A stretch of 64,000 nucleotides of DNA, taken from NCBI GenBank assembly GCA_965198905.1, contig OZ240678.1:3224001-3288000 (forward strand), read 5' to 3'. The stretch comes from CAHJWH01 sp965198905 (lineage in GTDB: Bacteria > Pseudomonadota > Alphaproteobacteria > Caulobacterales > Caulobacteraceae). Shown here piece after piece: positions 1 through 8,772 of the stretch (the first letter of the stretch is position 1; each line of letters begins with the position of its first letter). The notes under the pieces are model-generated. The model had not been told where the DNA came from, made no database searches, and was given only the letters and a program-made list of their open reading frames with translations. Position numbers and translations under genes: made by a program.

Positions 1-1
1 G

Positions 2-154
2 TGGCAGGGCCGCGCCTACGAGGTGGAGGCCGTCGAAGGCGGCTTCCTGTGCGAGGGCGCGAGCTACGCCAGCCTGTCCGAAGTCGCCCGGGCGATCACC
101 GGCGTTCGCTGGAACGGTCCGAGGTTCTTCGGCCTGCGCGACGGAGCGAAGTGA
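2..154 (+). CDS. DUF2924 domain protein, C-terminal fragment
   Basis: Only the last 50 codons are inside the window; the gene enters from the left edge in frame 2 and stops with TGA at 152-154. The visible tail ends in a Trp-Asn-Gly-Pro-Arg-Phe-Phe-Gly-Leu stretch typical of DUF2924 proteins. These small proteins of unknown function are commonly encoded directly in front of large serine recombinases in alphaproteobacterial mobile islands. The stop overlaps the ATG of the recombinase (TGATG), so the two were translated as a coupled pair. The family call rests on this short tail and on the neighbour. Confidence 0.7.
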   Translation, partial: WQGRAYEVEAVEGGFLCEGASYASLSEVARAITGVRWNGPRFFGLRDGAK

Positions 155-1820
155 TGGTGGCCGCCTCGAACCGCCCGCCCGTGCGCTGCGCCATCTACAC
201 CCGCAAGAGCAGCGACGAGGGTCTCGATCAGGCGTTCAACAGCCTGCACGCACAGCGCGAAGCCTGCGAGGCCTATGTCGCTTCGCAGAAGGGCGAGGGC
301 TGGCAGCTGCTGAAGACCGTCTACGACGACGGCGGCTTCTCGGGCGGCAACATGGACCGTCCGGCGTTGAAGCTCCTCATGGCCGACCTTGAGGCCGGGC
401 GCCTCGATACGGTGGTCGTCTACAAGGTCGATCGGCTCACCCGCTCGTTGGCCGACTTCGCCAAGATCGTCGAGCGCTTCGACGCCCGCGGCGTCAGCTT
501 CGTGTCCGTCACCCAGGCCTTCAACACCACCACCTCGATCGGCAGGCTGACGCTGAACGTGCTGCTCTCGTTCGCCCAGTTCGAGCGCGAGGTCACCGGC
601 GAGCGTATTCGCGACAAGATCAAGGCGTCCAAGCAGAAGGGCATGTGGATGGGGGGCATCCCTCCGCTCGGCTACGATCCGCCCAGCGACAAGAGCCATC
701 GCGCGCTCGTCGTGAACGAGGCGGAGGCCGAGCAGGTCCGGTCGATCTTCCGCCGCTATCTCGAACTCGGGTCGGTGCACATCCTGCGCGCCGAGCTTGC
801 CGCCGCCGGTGTCCACTCCAAGTCCTGGACCACCGGCAACGGCCGCTGCATGGGAGGGGCCTCCTTCAGCCGGGGCGCCCTGTTCCATCTGCTCAAGAAC
901 CGGGTCTACCTTGGCGTGGTCAAACACGGCGGTGAAGCCTACCCGGGCCTGCATGCCGCGATTGTGGACGCAGAGCTTTTCGCCACCGTTCAGGCAAGCC
1001 TGAAGGCCAGGGCGGGCGTGCGGCGCATCCGCAACACGCAGGCTCGCGAGAACTCGCCGTTGACCGGCCTCATCTTCGACACGGCTGGTCGGCCGATGTC
1101 GCCGACGACCGCCTACGGCAAGGGGGACGACGCTACCGCTACTACGTCACCAGTGACCTCCAGCAAGCCTCGGTCAGTCCATCTACCTCGGCCATCCGCC
1201 GCGTGCCTGGAACCACGATCGAGACGCTGGTGGCCTGTCGGCTGCGCGCGCTGTTGCCGGATGAGCGCCTTCAATGGGAGCAGCTCCGTCGCTGGCTGGT
1301 GAAGGTGGAGCTGAAGGCGGCGAGCATCCAGATCCTTGTCCACCAACCCGCTGACGACGCCGATCCCGTACCGCTCATGCAAGGCCGGCTACCCGCGGGC
1401 GACACCCTCTCCCGCGAGGGCGATCTGCTGAGGCTCACCGTGAGCGTGCGGCCGGTGTTCCGCGGCGGCCGCACCTGGCTGATCGCTCCCGACGGCTCCG
1501 ATGGGGTCCGTGCGGGCGCGGGCGACCCGGCGCTCGTCACCGCGCTCTGGCGTGCCCACCGGGAGCTCGCCGTCAGCAACTGCGGGCCGCTCACTGCGGA
1601 TGAAGACCTCGCCCAGGCGTCCAGCCCCGTCGACTCCTACCGCCGCAGGCTCGGCGCGCTCGCCTTCCTCGCCCCGGACATTCAGCGGGCGCTCCTCGAC
1701 GGCCGCCAGCCCGCAGGCCTGACGCTGCAGGGCTTGCTCGACTGTGAGCTGCCGCTCTCTTGGGTGGAGCAGCGCGCCAGGCTCGGCTTTCCGCCACAGG
1801 TCCCGGTGCTCGCCGCTTAG
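154..1820 (+). pseudogene. Large serine recombinase, frameshifted
   Basis: This is a site-specific recombinase of the resolvase/invertase superfamily. The N-terminal catalytic domain (about residues 8-150 from the ATG at 154) shows AIYTRKSSD, with the nucleophilic serine expected there, and the YKVDRLTRS motif. A recombinase domain follows (about 170-300, MWMGGIPPLGYD). The frame breaks in a run of five G at 1122-1126. Restoring a sixth G gives GKGGRRYRYYVTSDLQ, the expected start of the zinc-ribbon/coiled-coil region, and the reading continues in frame 3 to a stop at 1818-1820. The intact protein would have about 555 residues. A one-base deletion in the homopolymer is the simplest cause; a sequencing error cannot be excluded. 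Such enzymes integrate and excise genomic islands, so this marks an island edge. Confidence 0.85.
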
Positions 1821-2061
1821 GCCGGCAGCGCCACGCCACGCGCGCGCAGAAAATATCTGCCCCTGTTATTTCGAAAAACTGGGGCAAACCGGAGTCGGAA
1901 AGTCGGCCCCGGAGACAGGCGTCGAAACGGGCTCGCCAAGGTGACCTTTTTGGATCGAAAATGAGGGTTCAGAGCACCGCTTCGAAGGCGGTCAACGGCT
2001 TACGGGCGCTCAGAAAGCGCGGCCAACATAGGCATCGGAGTAAGTTGGGGGCCTGACTAGG

Positions 2062-2151
2062 TGGCGGTGGGAGAGGGATTCGAACCCTCGATACGGTTTC
2101 CCGTATACACACTTTCCAGGCGTGCGCCTTCAACCACTCGGCCACCCCACC
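2062..2151 (-). tRNA. tRNA-Ser(GGA)
   Basis: The reverse strand folds as a class II tRNA of 90 nt. The acceptor strands GGTGGGG and TCCCACC pair, followed by discriminator G and an encoded CCA at 2064-2062. The anticodon stem-loop is CACGC-CTGGAAA-GTGTG, giving anticodon GGA. A long variable arm and the T arm GAGGG-TTCGAAT-CCCTC complete it. It reads serine UCC/UCU codons. It lies 240 bp past the recombinase remnant. Confidence 0.97.
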
Positions 2152-2210
2152 ACAGGGTTGCGCGCTCCAGGGAGCGCGGCTCACGACCTCTTCGGTCGGG
2201 AAGGAGGCGG

Positions 2211-2237
2211 AGTATACGTCCACCCGCCGTCTCGCAA
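2211..2237 (-). promoter_or_regulatory. Candidate promoter of tRNA-Ser
   Basis: On the minus strand a TTGCGA box (2237-2232) is followed after 15 nt by TATACT (2216-2211), about 60 bp upstream of the tRNA 5' end. The spacing is short for a general sigma-70 promoter but falls near the range reported for Caulobacter housekeeping promoters. The call is by eye only. Confidence 0.35.
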
Positions 2238-2324
2238 GGGCCAGCGCCTGCGTTCGCTTCGGGCTGCAGACGGTGTGATCGGCGCCTATCTGTAGAGCTG
2301 CGCTCTTCCGTCGAAAGTCACCCC

Positions 2325-2978
2325 ATGCTGTTCAGCCGCAAACCCGCCGACCTGCCGACCGCTGAAACGGCGCTCAAGGGTCGCGCCGCTCCCATCATGA
2401 CCCCCGGCGCCCACTTCGTGAACGGACACGACCTAGCCGGCCCTTATCCCGACGGTTTGGAGCTGGCCCAGTTCGGCATGGGCTGTTTTTGGGGCGTGGA
2501 GCGCATCTTCTGGACCCTGCCGGGGGTGTGGGTCACAGCGGTCGGCTACGCCGGGGGCGCCACGCCCAATCCGACTTATGAGGAGGCCTGCAGCGGCCGC
2601 ACCGGGCATACCGAAGCGGTGCTCGTGGTCTTCGATCCCAAGCAGGTACCCTACGACGCCCTGCTGAAGACCTTCTGGGAGGGTCATGACCCTACTCAAG
2701 GCATGCGCCAAGGCAACGACGCCGGAACCCAGTACCGCTCAGCCATCTACACCTATGGCGAGGGGCAGGCGAAAGCGGCGCAGGTGTCCAAGACGGCCTA
2801 TGAGGCCGCGCTCAAAGGGCGTGGGTTCGGCTTGGTGACCACCGAGATCAAGCCCGCCGGCCCGTTCTACTTCGCGGAGGATTACCACCAGCAATACCTG
2901 GCCAAGAACCCGCGTGGCTATTGTGGGATCGGCGGGACCGGGGTGACCTGTCCGATCGGCCTCAGCATCGCCAGCTGA
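2325..2978 (+). CDS. msrA: Peptide-methionine (S)-S-oxide reductase MsrA
   Basis: MsrA reduces the S-epimer of methionine sulfoxide in proteins and repairs oxidative damage in the cytoplasm. The protein has 217 residues. The catalytic motif GCFWG is at about residues 53-57, inside QFGMGCFWGVER, and the family signature GYAGG and a GTQYRS motif follow. A C-terminal Cys in GYCGIGG and another in VTCPIG are available as resolving cysteines. The ATG at 2325 gives the usual family length; the open frame runs further upstream but crosses tRNA-Ser. The gene stands alone, opposite the tRNA and convergent with the radical SAM gene. Confidence 0.95.
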   Translation: MLFSRKPADLPTAETALKGRAAPIMTPGAHFVNGHDLAGPYPDGLELAQFGMGCFWGVERIFWTLPGVWVTAVGYAGGATPNPTYEEACSGRTGHTEAVLVVFDPKQVPYDALLKTFWEGHDPTQGMRQGNDAGTQYRSAIYTYGEGQAKAAQVSKTAYEAALKGRGFGLVTTEIKPAGPFYFAEDYHQQYLAKNPRGYCGIGGTGVTCPIGLSIAS

Positions 2979-3004
2979 ACGCCGAATCGGGTCGACGTTT
3001 CGAC

Positions 3005-4087
3005 CTATCGGGCATCGAAAAGATCTGTCTGGTCGCCGGATCTAGGCGGCGACCGGAACAGGTCCGTTCTTAGCGGGACGCGCTCGAGGGTCAGACCCAG
3101 GCGAAGACAGGCCCCGCGGTGGCGCTGGCCGATCAGGTCGGCGACCGGCCCGGACCCTTTCAGCCTCTGGGCCCAATTGGCGTCATAATCCTTGCCCCCG
3201 CGCATCTGGCGCACCAGCGACATGACCCGGCCGGCCCGATCCGGCCGTTCGTCTTCGAGCCACTCGCGGAACAGGTCCTTGATTTCCAGCGGCAGGCGCA
3301 GGACCACATAGCTGGCGCTGGACGCGCCCGCCGCCCTGGCCTGTTCCAGCACCCCCTCCAGTTCGTGGTCGTTCAGCCCCGGGATCACCGGCGCGAACAG
3401 CACTCCCACCACGGCCCCCGCCTCCGCCAGGCTTCGCACGGCGTCCAGCCTGCGGGCGGGGGCGGCGGCGCGGGGCTCCATCGCTCGGGCGAGCTTGCGG
3501 TCCAGGGTGGTGATGGAGACGAAGGCCCGCGCCAGGCCCTTCTCTCCCATGCGCGCAAGGATATCGGCATCGCGCACGATCAGGGCGGACTTGGTGATGA
3601 TGCTGAGCGGATGGTTGAACCGCTCCAGCACCTCCAGCACCGACCGGGTGATTCGCAGCCTCTGCTCCACCGGCTGGTAGGGATCGGTGTTGCCGCCGAT
3701 ATGCACCGGCTTGCAGGCGTAACCCTTGGCGCTGAGCTCGCGCTCCAGCAGCCGTGCGGAGTCAGGCTTGAAGAACAGCTTCGTCTCGAAATCCACGCCT
3801 GGCGACAGGCCCATATAGGCGTGCGCCGGTCGGGCGTAGCAGTAGATGCAGCCGTGCTCGCAGCCCCTATAGGGGTTGATGGAGCGGTCGAAGCTGATGT
3901 CGGGGCTGTCGTTGCGCGTCAGGATCACCCGGGCGGTTTCAGGGGTGAGCGTGGTGGCGCGCCGGGTCGGCGGCGGCTCGTCGGCCTCCCAGCCGTCGTC
4001 GAAGACCTGGCTGCTTAGGGCTTCATAGCGGCCCGAGGCGTTGGACTTGGCGCCCCGGCCGCGCAGGGGCTGGACCAGCGTCGCCAT
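3005..4087 (-). CDS. PA0069 family radical SAM protein
   Basis: This 360-residue protein is a radical SAM enzyme of the PA0069/Rv2578c type, whose substrate is not established. The iron-sulfur cluster motif C-x3-C-x2-C is seen as GCEHGCIYCYAR around residues 80-91. The surrounding family pattern is present: an N-terminal GRGAKSNASGRYE, INPYRGCEHG, HIGGNTDPYQP and FAPVIPGLND. The start codon at 4087 is followed immediately by the conserved N-terminus. It is convergent with msrA, with 26 bp between the stops. Confidence 0.92.
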   Translation of the reverse strand: MATLVQPLRGRGAKSNASGRYEALSSQVFDDGWEADEPPPTRRATTLTPETARVILTRNDSPDISFDRSINPYRGCEHGCIYCYARPAHAYMGLSPGVDFETKLFFKPDSARLLERELSAKGYACKPVHIGGNTDPYQPVEQRLRITRSVLEVLERFNHPLSIITKSALIVRDADILARMGEKGLARAFVSITTLDRKLARAMEPRAAAPARRLDAVRSLAEAGAVVGVLFAPVIPGLNDHELEGVLEQARAAGASSASYVVLRLPLEIKDLFREWLEDERPDRAGRVMSLVRQMRGGKDYDANWAQRLKGSGPVADLIGQRHRGACLRLGLTLERVPLRTDLFRSPPRSGDQTDLFDAR

Positions 4088-4170
4088 GGCGGCAATCTAG
4101 CAGGACTCTGGCACAAAACAAGAACGAAGAGGCTTGGCTTTTGCTCGAGCTCGCGTAATCGCCGGCCTTC

Positions 4171-4260
4171 GCCTCATCCTGCCTGTCAAAGGGCGAGGCG
4201 ACCCACGCCCGCGCCGTGGCCCCGTCCTTCGACAAGCTCGGGATGAGGCGGACTGTGAGG
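4171..4260. repeat. Interspersed palindromic repeat, copy A
   Basis: This 90 bp imperfect palindrome begins GCCTCATCCTG and ends with GGATGAGG-CGGACTGTGAGG. Its two halves are approximate reverse complements (CTCATCC ... GGATGAGG). A second, better conserved copy lies at 15637-15727, in the gap before ppdK. It resembles a REP/BOX-like intergenic repeat family. Copy A is the more diverged of the two. Confidence 0.75.
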
Positions 4261-4287
4261 TAGGTGAAGCTGCGACGCCTAGGCCGC

Positions 4288-5952
4288 TCAGAACGCCGCG
4301 GTGACCAGCGCCTTGCCGCCGGGGTTGGCCGCGCCGAGTGCGGCGGTGTCCAGGCCGAAGATCTGGCGGTAGGTCCAGTAGTAGGCCATCACCCGCTGGA
4401 CGTAGTCGCGGGTCTGGCCGCTCGGCATGCTTTCCACCAGCATCAGCGAATCGGCGTTTCCGCCCATGCGCGCGGCCAGCTTCTGCACCACGCCTGGGCC
4501 GCTGTTATAGGAGGCGACGGCGCGCAGCACGTCGCCCTGGGCCGCCCCTAACAGCTTGGCGACGTAGGCCTGGCCGAGCTTCAGGTTCAGCGCGGGATCG
4601 CGCAGGGCCGAGGGGTTGTGGCGCAGCCGCTCGTCGCCGGCGAGGCGCGCGGCGGTCTCGGCGGTCAGCTGCATCAAGCCGTAGGCCGAGCCGCTGGCGG
4701 CGTTGGGATTGAATCGGCTCTCCTGACGCACCAGCGCATAGACCAGGGCCTTGTCGATGATGAAGCCGCCGAGCGGCTGCAGTACTGGGGTCGGGAACGA
4801 GCCGACGTCGAAGCGCGCCCAGCCGGCCTTGGCGGGGTCGGCGCCGCCGAGCGGAGCGTTTAGGGCGAGCGCTAAGGCGGTCAGCTTGGGTCGGTCCGCC
4901 TCGCTGGCGGCGGCCATGGCGTTGCGCAGCTCCTCGCCGGCTTCGAGCGGCAGGCCGATCTGGATCAGGGCGGCGGCGCGTTTGGCGCGGGCGTCGCTTC
5001 GCACGAAGGCGACGCTCGACGAAAGGTCGAGGTCGGTGGCGGCCACGAGGTCGGCTATGGCGTCGTTGGCCGGCGCCTTGGCCGAGAGCCGGTCCAGCTC
5101 GCGCGCCGAGATCAGGCCGTAGAAGGTGTCGGGCGAGCGGGCCGCGACCTTCAGCAGGCCCCGGGCCTGCTCGGTTTGGCCCATGGAGGCGGCGGCCCGC
5201 GCGGCCCAGTAGGCGGCGCCCGACCGGGTCCAGGGGCTCTGGCGCACGTCGGTGGACAAGGGCTCCAAGGCCCTGAGCGCGTCGGGATAGCGCTTGAGCT
5301 GGGTGGCCGACAGGCCCGCGATCCAGCGTTCGTCGGAGGTGGAGGCCAGGGCGTAGGCCAGCGCCATGTCGCCGGCGTAAAAAGCCTCGCGCGCCGCCTG
5401 CTGAGCCCGGCTGGCGGCGGCGGGGCGTGCCTGCAGGCTGCGAGAGACGCGCTCGCCCAGGCTCACCGCGCTGGTGGCCGTGGCCGAGGACGGCTGACGG
5501 GGATTGGGCGCCAAGGCCGGCTTGCGCTTCATCGCCAGGTCGTAGACACGCTGCGCCTCCGGCAGGTCGGCATTGGCCAGCATCCATCCGCTAAGCTCGG
5601 CGTAGGAAGCGCGGTAGTCGGGGTTCAGCAGGCGCGCGGCCTCCAGCCGACCCTTCAGGCAGGCGTCGGCGATCTGTCCCGCGAGCGCGCTGGCCGCCCC
5701 GAAGTCAGCCCGGTGGGCGGCGGCGAAGGCCTGGCTGTAATGCTGGGCGTCGTTGGCGCTGAGCACTTTCAGCGCCAGCGCGAGATCGGCCGCCGAGGTC
5801 GGAGCGGCGGGGGCCGCGACGGCGGCCGGCGGAGAGGGCGAGGTCGCCGAGGCTGAGGCGGCATGGAAGACCAGGGCGAAGGAGGCGGCGGCGGCCATCA
5901 GGGCCGGCGCCAGGGGTCTCACGCGACCCGCGCCATGTCTTGCTTGCGCCAT
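4288..5952 (-). CDS. Soluble lytic murein transglycosylase (GH23)
   Basis: This enzyme cleaves peptidoglycan glycan strands with formation of 1,6-anhydromuramic acid in the periplasm. The 554-residue protein starts with a signal peptide (hydrophobic segment ending ASASA, about residues 17-37). A long alpha-superhelical middle of repeat-like helices follows. The C-terminal Slt catalytic domain (about 400-530) has VRQESRFNPNA with the catalytic glutamate, GLMQLT and AVASYNSGPG. This is the usual Slt70-like layout, slightly shorter than the E. coli enzyme. An AAAGG sequence lies 8 nt before the ATG. The gene stands alone between two minus-strand neighbours. Confidence 0.93.
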   Translation of the reverse strand: MAQARHGAGRVRPLAPALMAAAASFALVFHAASASATSPSPPAAVAAPAAPTSAADLALALKVLSANDAQHYSQAFAAAHRADFGAASALAGQIADACLKGRLEAARLLNPDYRASYAELSGWMLANADLPEAQRVYDLAMKRKPALAPNPRQPSSATATSAVSLGERVSRSLQARPAAASRAQQAAREAFYAGDMALAYALASTSDERWIAGLSATQLKRYPDALRALEPLSTDVRQSPWTRSGAAYWAARAAASMGQTEQARGLLKVAARSPDTFYGLISARELDRLSAKAPANDAIADLVAATDLDLSSSVAFVRSDARAKRAAALIQIGLPLEAGEELRNAMAAASEADRPKLTALALALNAPLGGADPAKAGWARFDVGSFPTPVLQPLGGFIIDKALVYALVRQESRFNPNAASGSAYGLMQLTAETAARLAGDERLRHNPSALRDPALNLKLGQAYVAKLLGAAQGDVLRAVASYNSGPGVVQKLAARMGGNADSLMLVESMPSGQTRDYVQRVMAYYWTYRQIFGLDTAALGAANPGGKALVTAAF

Positions 5953-6083
5953 TCAGCGACCTTTCATGTGGCCGCCCACCTCCCAGGACCGCGACGCCGA
6001 AACGCAGCGTAAGGGGGATGGGCCGCACTCACCGTCGGGCCGGGCCGAAGCACCAGCTCAGGGCTGTGCCGACGGTGACCGGG

Positions 6084-6899
6084 CTAGGCCGGGCGATCAA
6101 GTCTTGACAGGAGCGTCAGGACATCCTGCCACGCGTGCGCCTTTGCGGCCGGTTGTCGCAGAAGGAAGGCCGGATGCAGGATCGGCAGGGCCGGAATGGC
6201 GTCCCCCCCGGCTTCCGGCGTCCAGTCGAACCAGCGTCCGCGCAGGCTCAATATGCCCTCCGTCCGGCGCAGCAGGTGCTTGGCCGAGGCGCCGCCGGCC
6301 AGCAGCAGCACGCGGGGCCGCACCAGGGCGATGGTGCGCTCCAGGAAAGGCAGGCACAGGGCCTGCTCCGCCTGGGAGGGGGTGCGGTCGGCGGGGGGCC
6401 GCCAGAACACCGTGTTGGTGATGAAGACCTGCTCCTGCAGCCCCGCCGCCGCCAGAATGCGGTCCAGCAGCTGGCCGGAGCGGCCGACGAAGGGTTTGCC
6501 CCGCTGGTCCTCATCGGCTCCCGGCCCTTCGCCGATCAGCATGACGGGCGCGTCGGCCGGGCCGCGTGCAAAGACGGTGCGGGTCGCCTTGGCCTTCAGC
6601 CCGCCCCAGGAAAAGGCGTCCATGGCCGTCTCCAGAGCGGCGAGATCGGGCGCCGCCGCCGCGGCGCTGCGCGCCAGCTCCAGCGCCTCGGCGTCGTTCG
6701 AGGCGACCACCGGCCGCGCGGCGGCCTTGGGGCCGGCCTTGGGGATTGTGGCGGTCGCGGGTGGGGGCGGCTTGGGCGCCAGGCGCCGCGCGCCTTCCGC
6801 CAGCCGGTCGACGGGGGCGTCCTCGTAGGCGAACTCCACGCCCGCTTCGGCCCAGAACGCAAGGAGCCCGCTCAATATGTGAGGTTCGGCGAGGCTCAT
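6084..6899 (-). CDS. Uracil-DNA glycosylase, family 4-like
   Basis: This 271-residue protein belongs to the uracil-DNA glycosylase superfamily, which excises uracil from DNA. A low-complexity N-terminal region of about 90 residues precedes the catalytic fold. The fold shows GEGPGADEDQRGKPFVGRSG (the family has GEAPG..E..G.PFVG), NTVFWRPPADRTP and ILHPAFLL, the second catalytic motif. The four cysteines that hold the 4Fe-4S cluster in classical family 4 enzymes are not there: the only cysteine is in ALCLPFLE. That agrees with a cluster-less branch and leaves the exact subfamily open. Confidence 0.88.
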   Translation of the reverse strand: MSLAEPHILSGLLAFWAEAGVEFAYEDAPVDRLAEGARRLAPKPPPPATATIPKAGPKAAARPVVASNDAEALELARSAAAAAPDLAALETAMDAFSWGGLKAKATRTVFARGPADAPVMLIGEGPGADEDQRGKPFVGRSGQLLDRILAAAGLQEQVFITNTVFWRPPADRTPSQAEQALCLPFLERTIALVRPRVLLLAGGASAKHLLRRTEGILSLRGRWFDWTPEAGGDAIPALPILHPAFLLRQPAAKAHAWQDVLTLLSRLDRPA

Positions 6900-6993
6900 C
6901 TACGGCGATCTCCCGCCCGGGGCCTTGACCCGCGACGCGGCGGGTTCAGATAGATGACGCAAGCGTAAAGTCACTGAACGAAAGAGCATAGGG

Positions 6994-8703
6994 ATGTCCG
7001 CCGAACAGGTCGAGGACGAGCTGGGCCACACCGAAGCGCCGGCCATCGCGCGCGAGGCCATGGAGTACGACGTGGTGATCGTGGGCGCGGGCCCTGCGGG
7101 CCTGTCGGCCGCCATCCGGCTGAAACAGAAGGCGGCGGAGGCCGGGGTGGAGATCACGGTCGCGGTGGTCGAGAAGGGCTCCGAGGTTGGCGCGCACATC
7201 CTCTCGGGCGCGGTGATCGATCCTGCAGGCCTGCGGGTGCTGTTCCCCGACTGGAAGGAAAAGGGCTGCCCCCTGGAGACTGAGGTCACCCACGACAAGT
7301 TCATCCTGCTCGGCAAGCGCAGCGCCACCGACATTTCGTGGCTGCCGATGCCTTCGTTCATGAAGAACCACGGCTGCTACATCGCATCGCTGGGCAACAT
7401 CTGTCGCTGGCTGGCGGAGCAGGCCGAGGCGCTGGGGGTGGAGATCTATCCTGGCATGGCGGCGTCGGAGCTCGTCTACGAGGACGGTGCGTTGAAGGGC
7501 GTGGTGGCGGGCATGTTCGGCATCGCCAAGGACGGCGAGCATAAGCCGGACTATCAGCCGGGCATCGAGCTTCGCGGCCGCTACGTCTTCCTGGCCGAGG
7601 GCGTGCGCGGGTCGCTGTCCAAGATGGTGCAGGCCAAGTACGGCCTATGCAAGGACACCGACGTGCAGAAGTACGGCCTGGGGATCAAGGAGCTCTGGCA
7701 GGTTCCGGACAGCCAGTTCAAGCCCGGCCTCGTGCAACACACCCTCGGCTGGCCGCTAGACGACAAGACCGGCGGCGGATCGTGGATGTATCACTTCGGC
7801 GAGAACTACATCTCGATCGGGTTCGTGGTTCACCTGAACTATAAGAATCCGTTCCTCTCGCCGTTCGACGAGTTCCAGCGCTTCAAGACCCACCCGGCGA
7901 TCCGCAAGTTCCTCGAAGGCGGCAAGCGGATCGCCTATGGCGCGCGGGCGATCGTGGAGGGCGGGGTCCAGTCGGTGCCGGAGCTGGCCTTCCCCGGCGG
8001 CGTGCTGCTCGGCGACAGCGCGGGCTTCGTCAACGTGCCGCGCATCAAGGGCAGCCACAATGCGGTGCGCTCAGGCATCCTTGCGGCCGACGCGGCCTTC
8101 GACGCGCTGCAGGAGGGCCGCGGGAGCGACACCCTGAGCGAGTACCAGACCGCCTACGATCATTCCGAGATCAAGAAGGAGCTGACCCTGGTGCGCAACG
8201 CCAAGCCGCTGCTGACCCGTCTCGGCACCTTCAAGGGCACGATCGCGGCGGGCGCGGACATGACGCTCACCAACATGACCGGCGGCTTCTCGCTGCTCGG
8301 CACGCTGAAGCACAAGAAGACCGACGCGGCGTCCACCGGCCTGGCCAAGGACTATGAGCCCATCACCTATCCCAAACCCGACGGCGTCGTCAGCTTCGAC
8401 AAGCTGTCTTCGGTATTCATCTCCAACACCAACCATGACGAGGACCAGCCGGCCCACCTGATCCTGAAGGACCCCACGGTCCCGATCCGGGTGAACCTGC
8501 CCAAGTACGGCGAGCCGGCGCGGCTCTACTGTCCGGCGGGAGTGTACGAGGTGGTGCAGGACGCGGCGGACCACGATCCACGCTTCGTGATCAACGCCCA
8601 GAACTGCGTCCACTGCAAGACGTGTGATATCAAGGACCCCTCCCAGAACATCGTCTGGACCACGCCGGAGGGCGGGGGAGGGCCCAACTACCCCAATATG
8701 TGA
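6994..8703 (+). CDS. Electron transfer flavoprotein-ubiquinone oxidoreductase
   Basis: ETF-QO passes electrons from reduced electron transfer flavoprotein, produced by acyl-CoA and other dehydrogenases, to ubiquinone at the membrane. The 569-residue protein has an N-terminal FAD dinucleotide fold (VIVGAGPAGLSAAIRL, about residues 26-41) and a C-terminal 4Fe-4S domain with CPAGVYEV and NCVHCKTCDIKDP. It ends with the family tail TPEGGGGPNYPNM. The ATG at 6994 follows an AGGG sequence. The gene is monocistronic here. Confidence 0.96.
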   Translation: MSAEQVEDELGHTEAPAIAREAMEYDVVIVGAGPAGLSAAIRLKQKAAEAGVEITVAVVEKGSEVGAHILSGAVIDPAGLRVLFPDWKEKGCPLETEVTHDKFILLGKRSATDISWLPMPSFMKNHGCYIASLGNICRWLAEQAEALGVEIYPGMAASELVYEDGALKGVVAGMFGIAKDGEHKPDYQPGIELRGRYVFLAEGVRGSLSKMVQAKYGLCKDTDVQKYGLGIKELWQVPDSQFKPGLVQHTLGWPLDDKTGGGSWMYHFGENYISIGFVVHLNYKNPFLSPFDEFQRFKTHPAIRKFLEGGKRIAYGARAIVEGGVQSVPELAFPGGVLLGDSAGFVNVPRIKGSHNAVRSGILAADAAFDALQEGRGSDTLSEYQTAYDHSEIKKELTLVRNAKPLLTRLGTFKGTIAAGADMTLTNMTGGFSLLGTLKHKKTDAASTGLAKDYEPITYPKPDGVVSFDKLSSVFISNTNHDEDQPAHLILKDPTVPIRVNLPKYGEPARLYCPAGVYEVVQDAADHDPRFVINAQNCVHCKTCDIKDPSQNIVWTTPEGGGGPNYPNM

Positions 8704-8772
8704 GGCCGTCGGCGGGGGGGCTTACGGTGACGCTCCGCTCGTCCCGGTGACGCTTGCGGGCGCGGGAAAAGC

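Noticed and set aside
1821..2061. Direct repeat of the tRNA-Ser 3' end as an attachment site
   Set aside because: I saw no second copy of the tRNA 3' segment in 1-2061, and serine recombinases rarely use tRNA ends; the other island end is outside the window.
2161..2178. CGCGCTCC-AG-GGAGCGCG palindrome upstream of tRNA-Ser
   Set aside because: The loop is too short for a normal hairpin and there is no T-run; it is probably part of the tRNA leader without a separable function.
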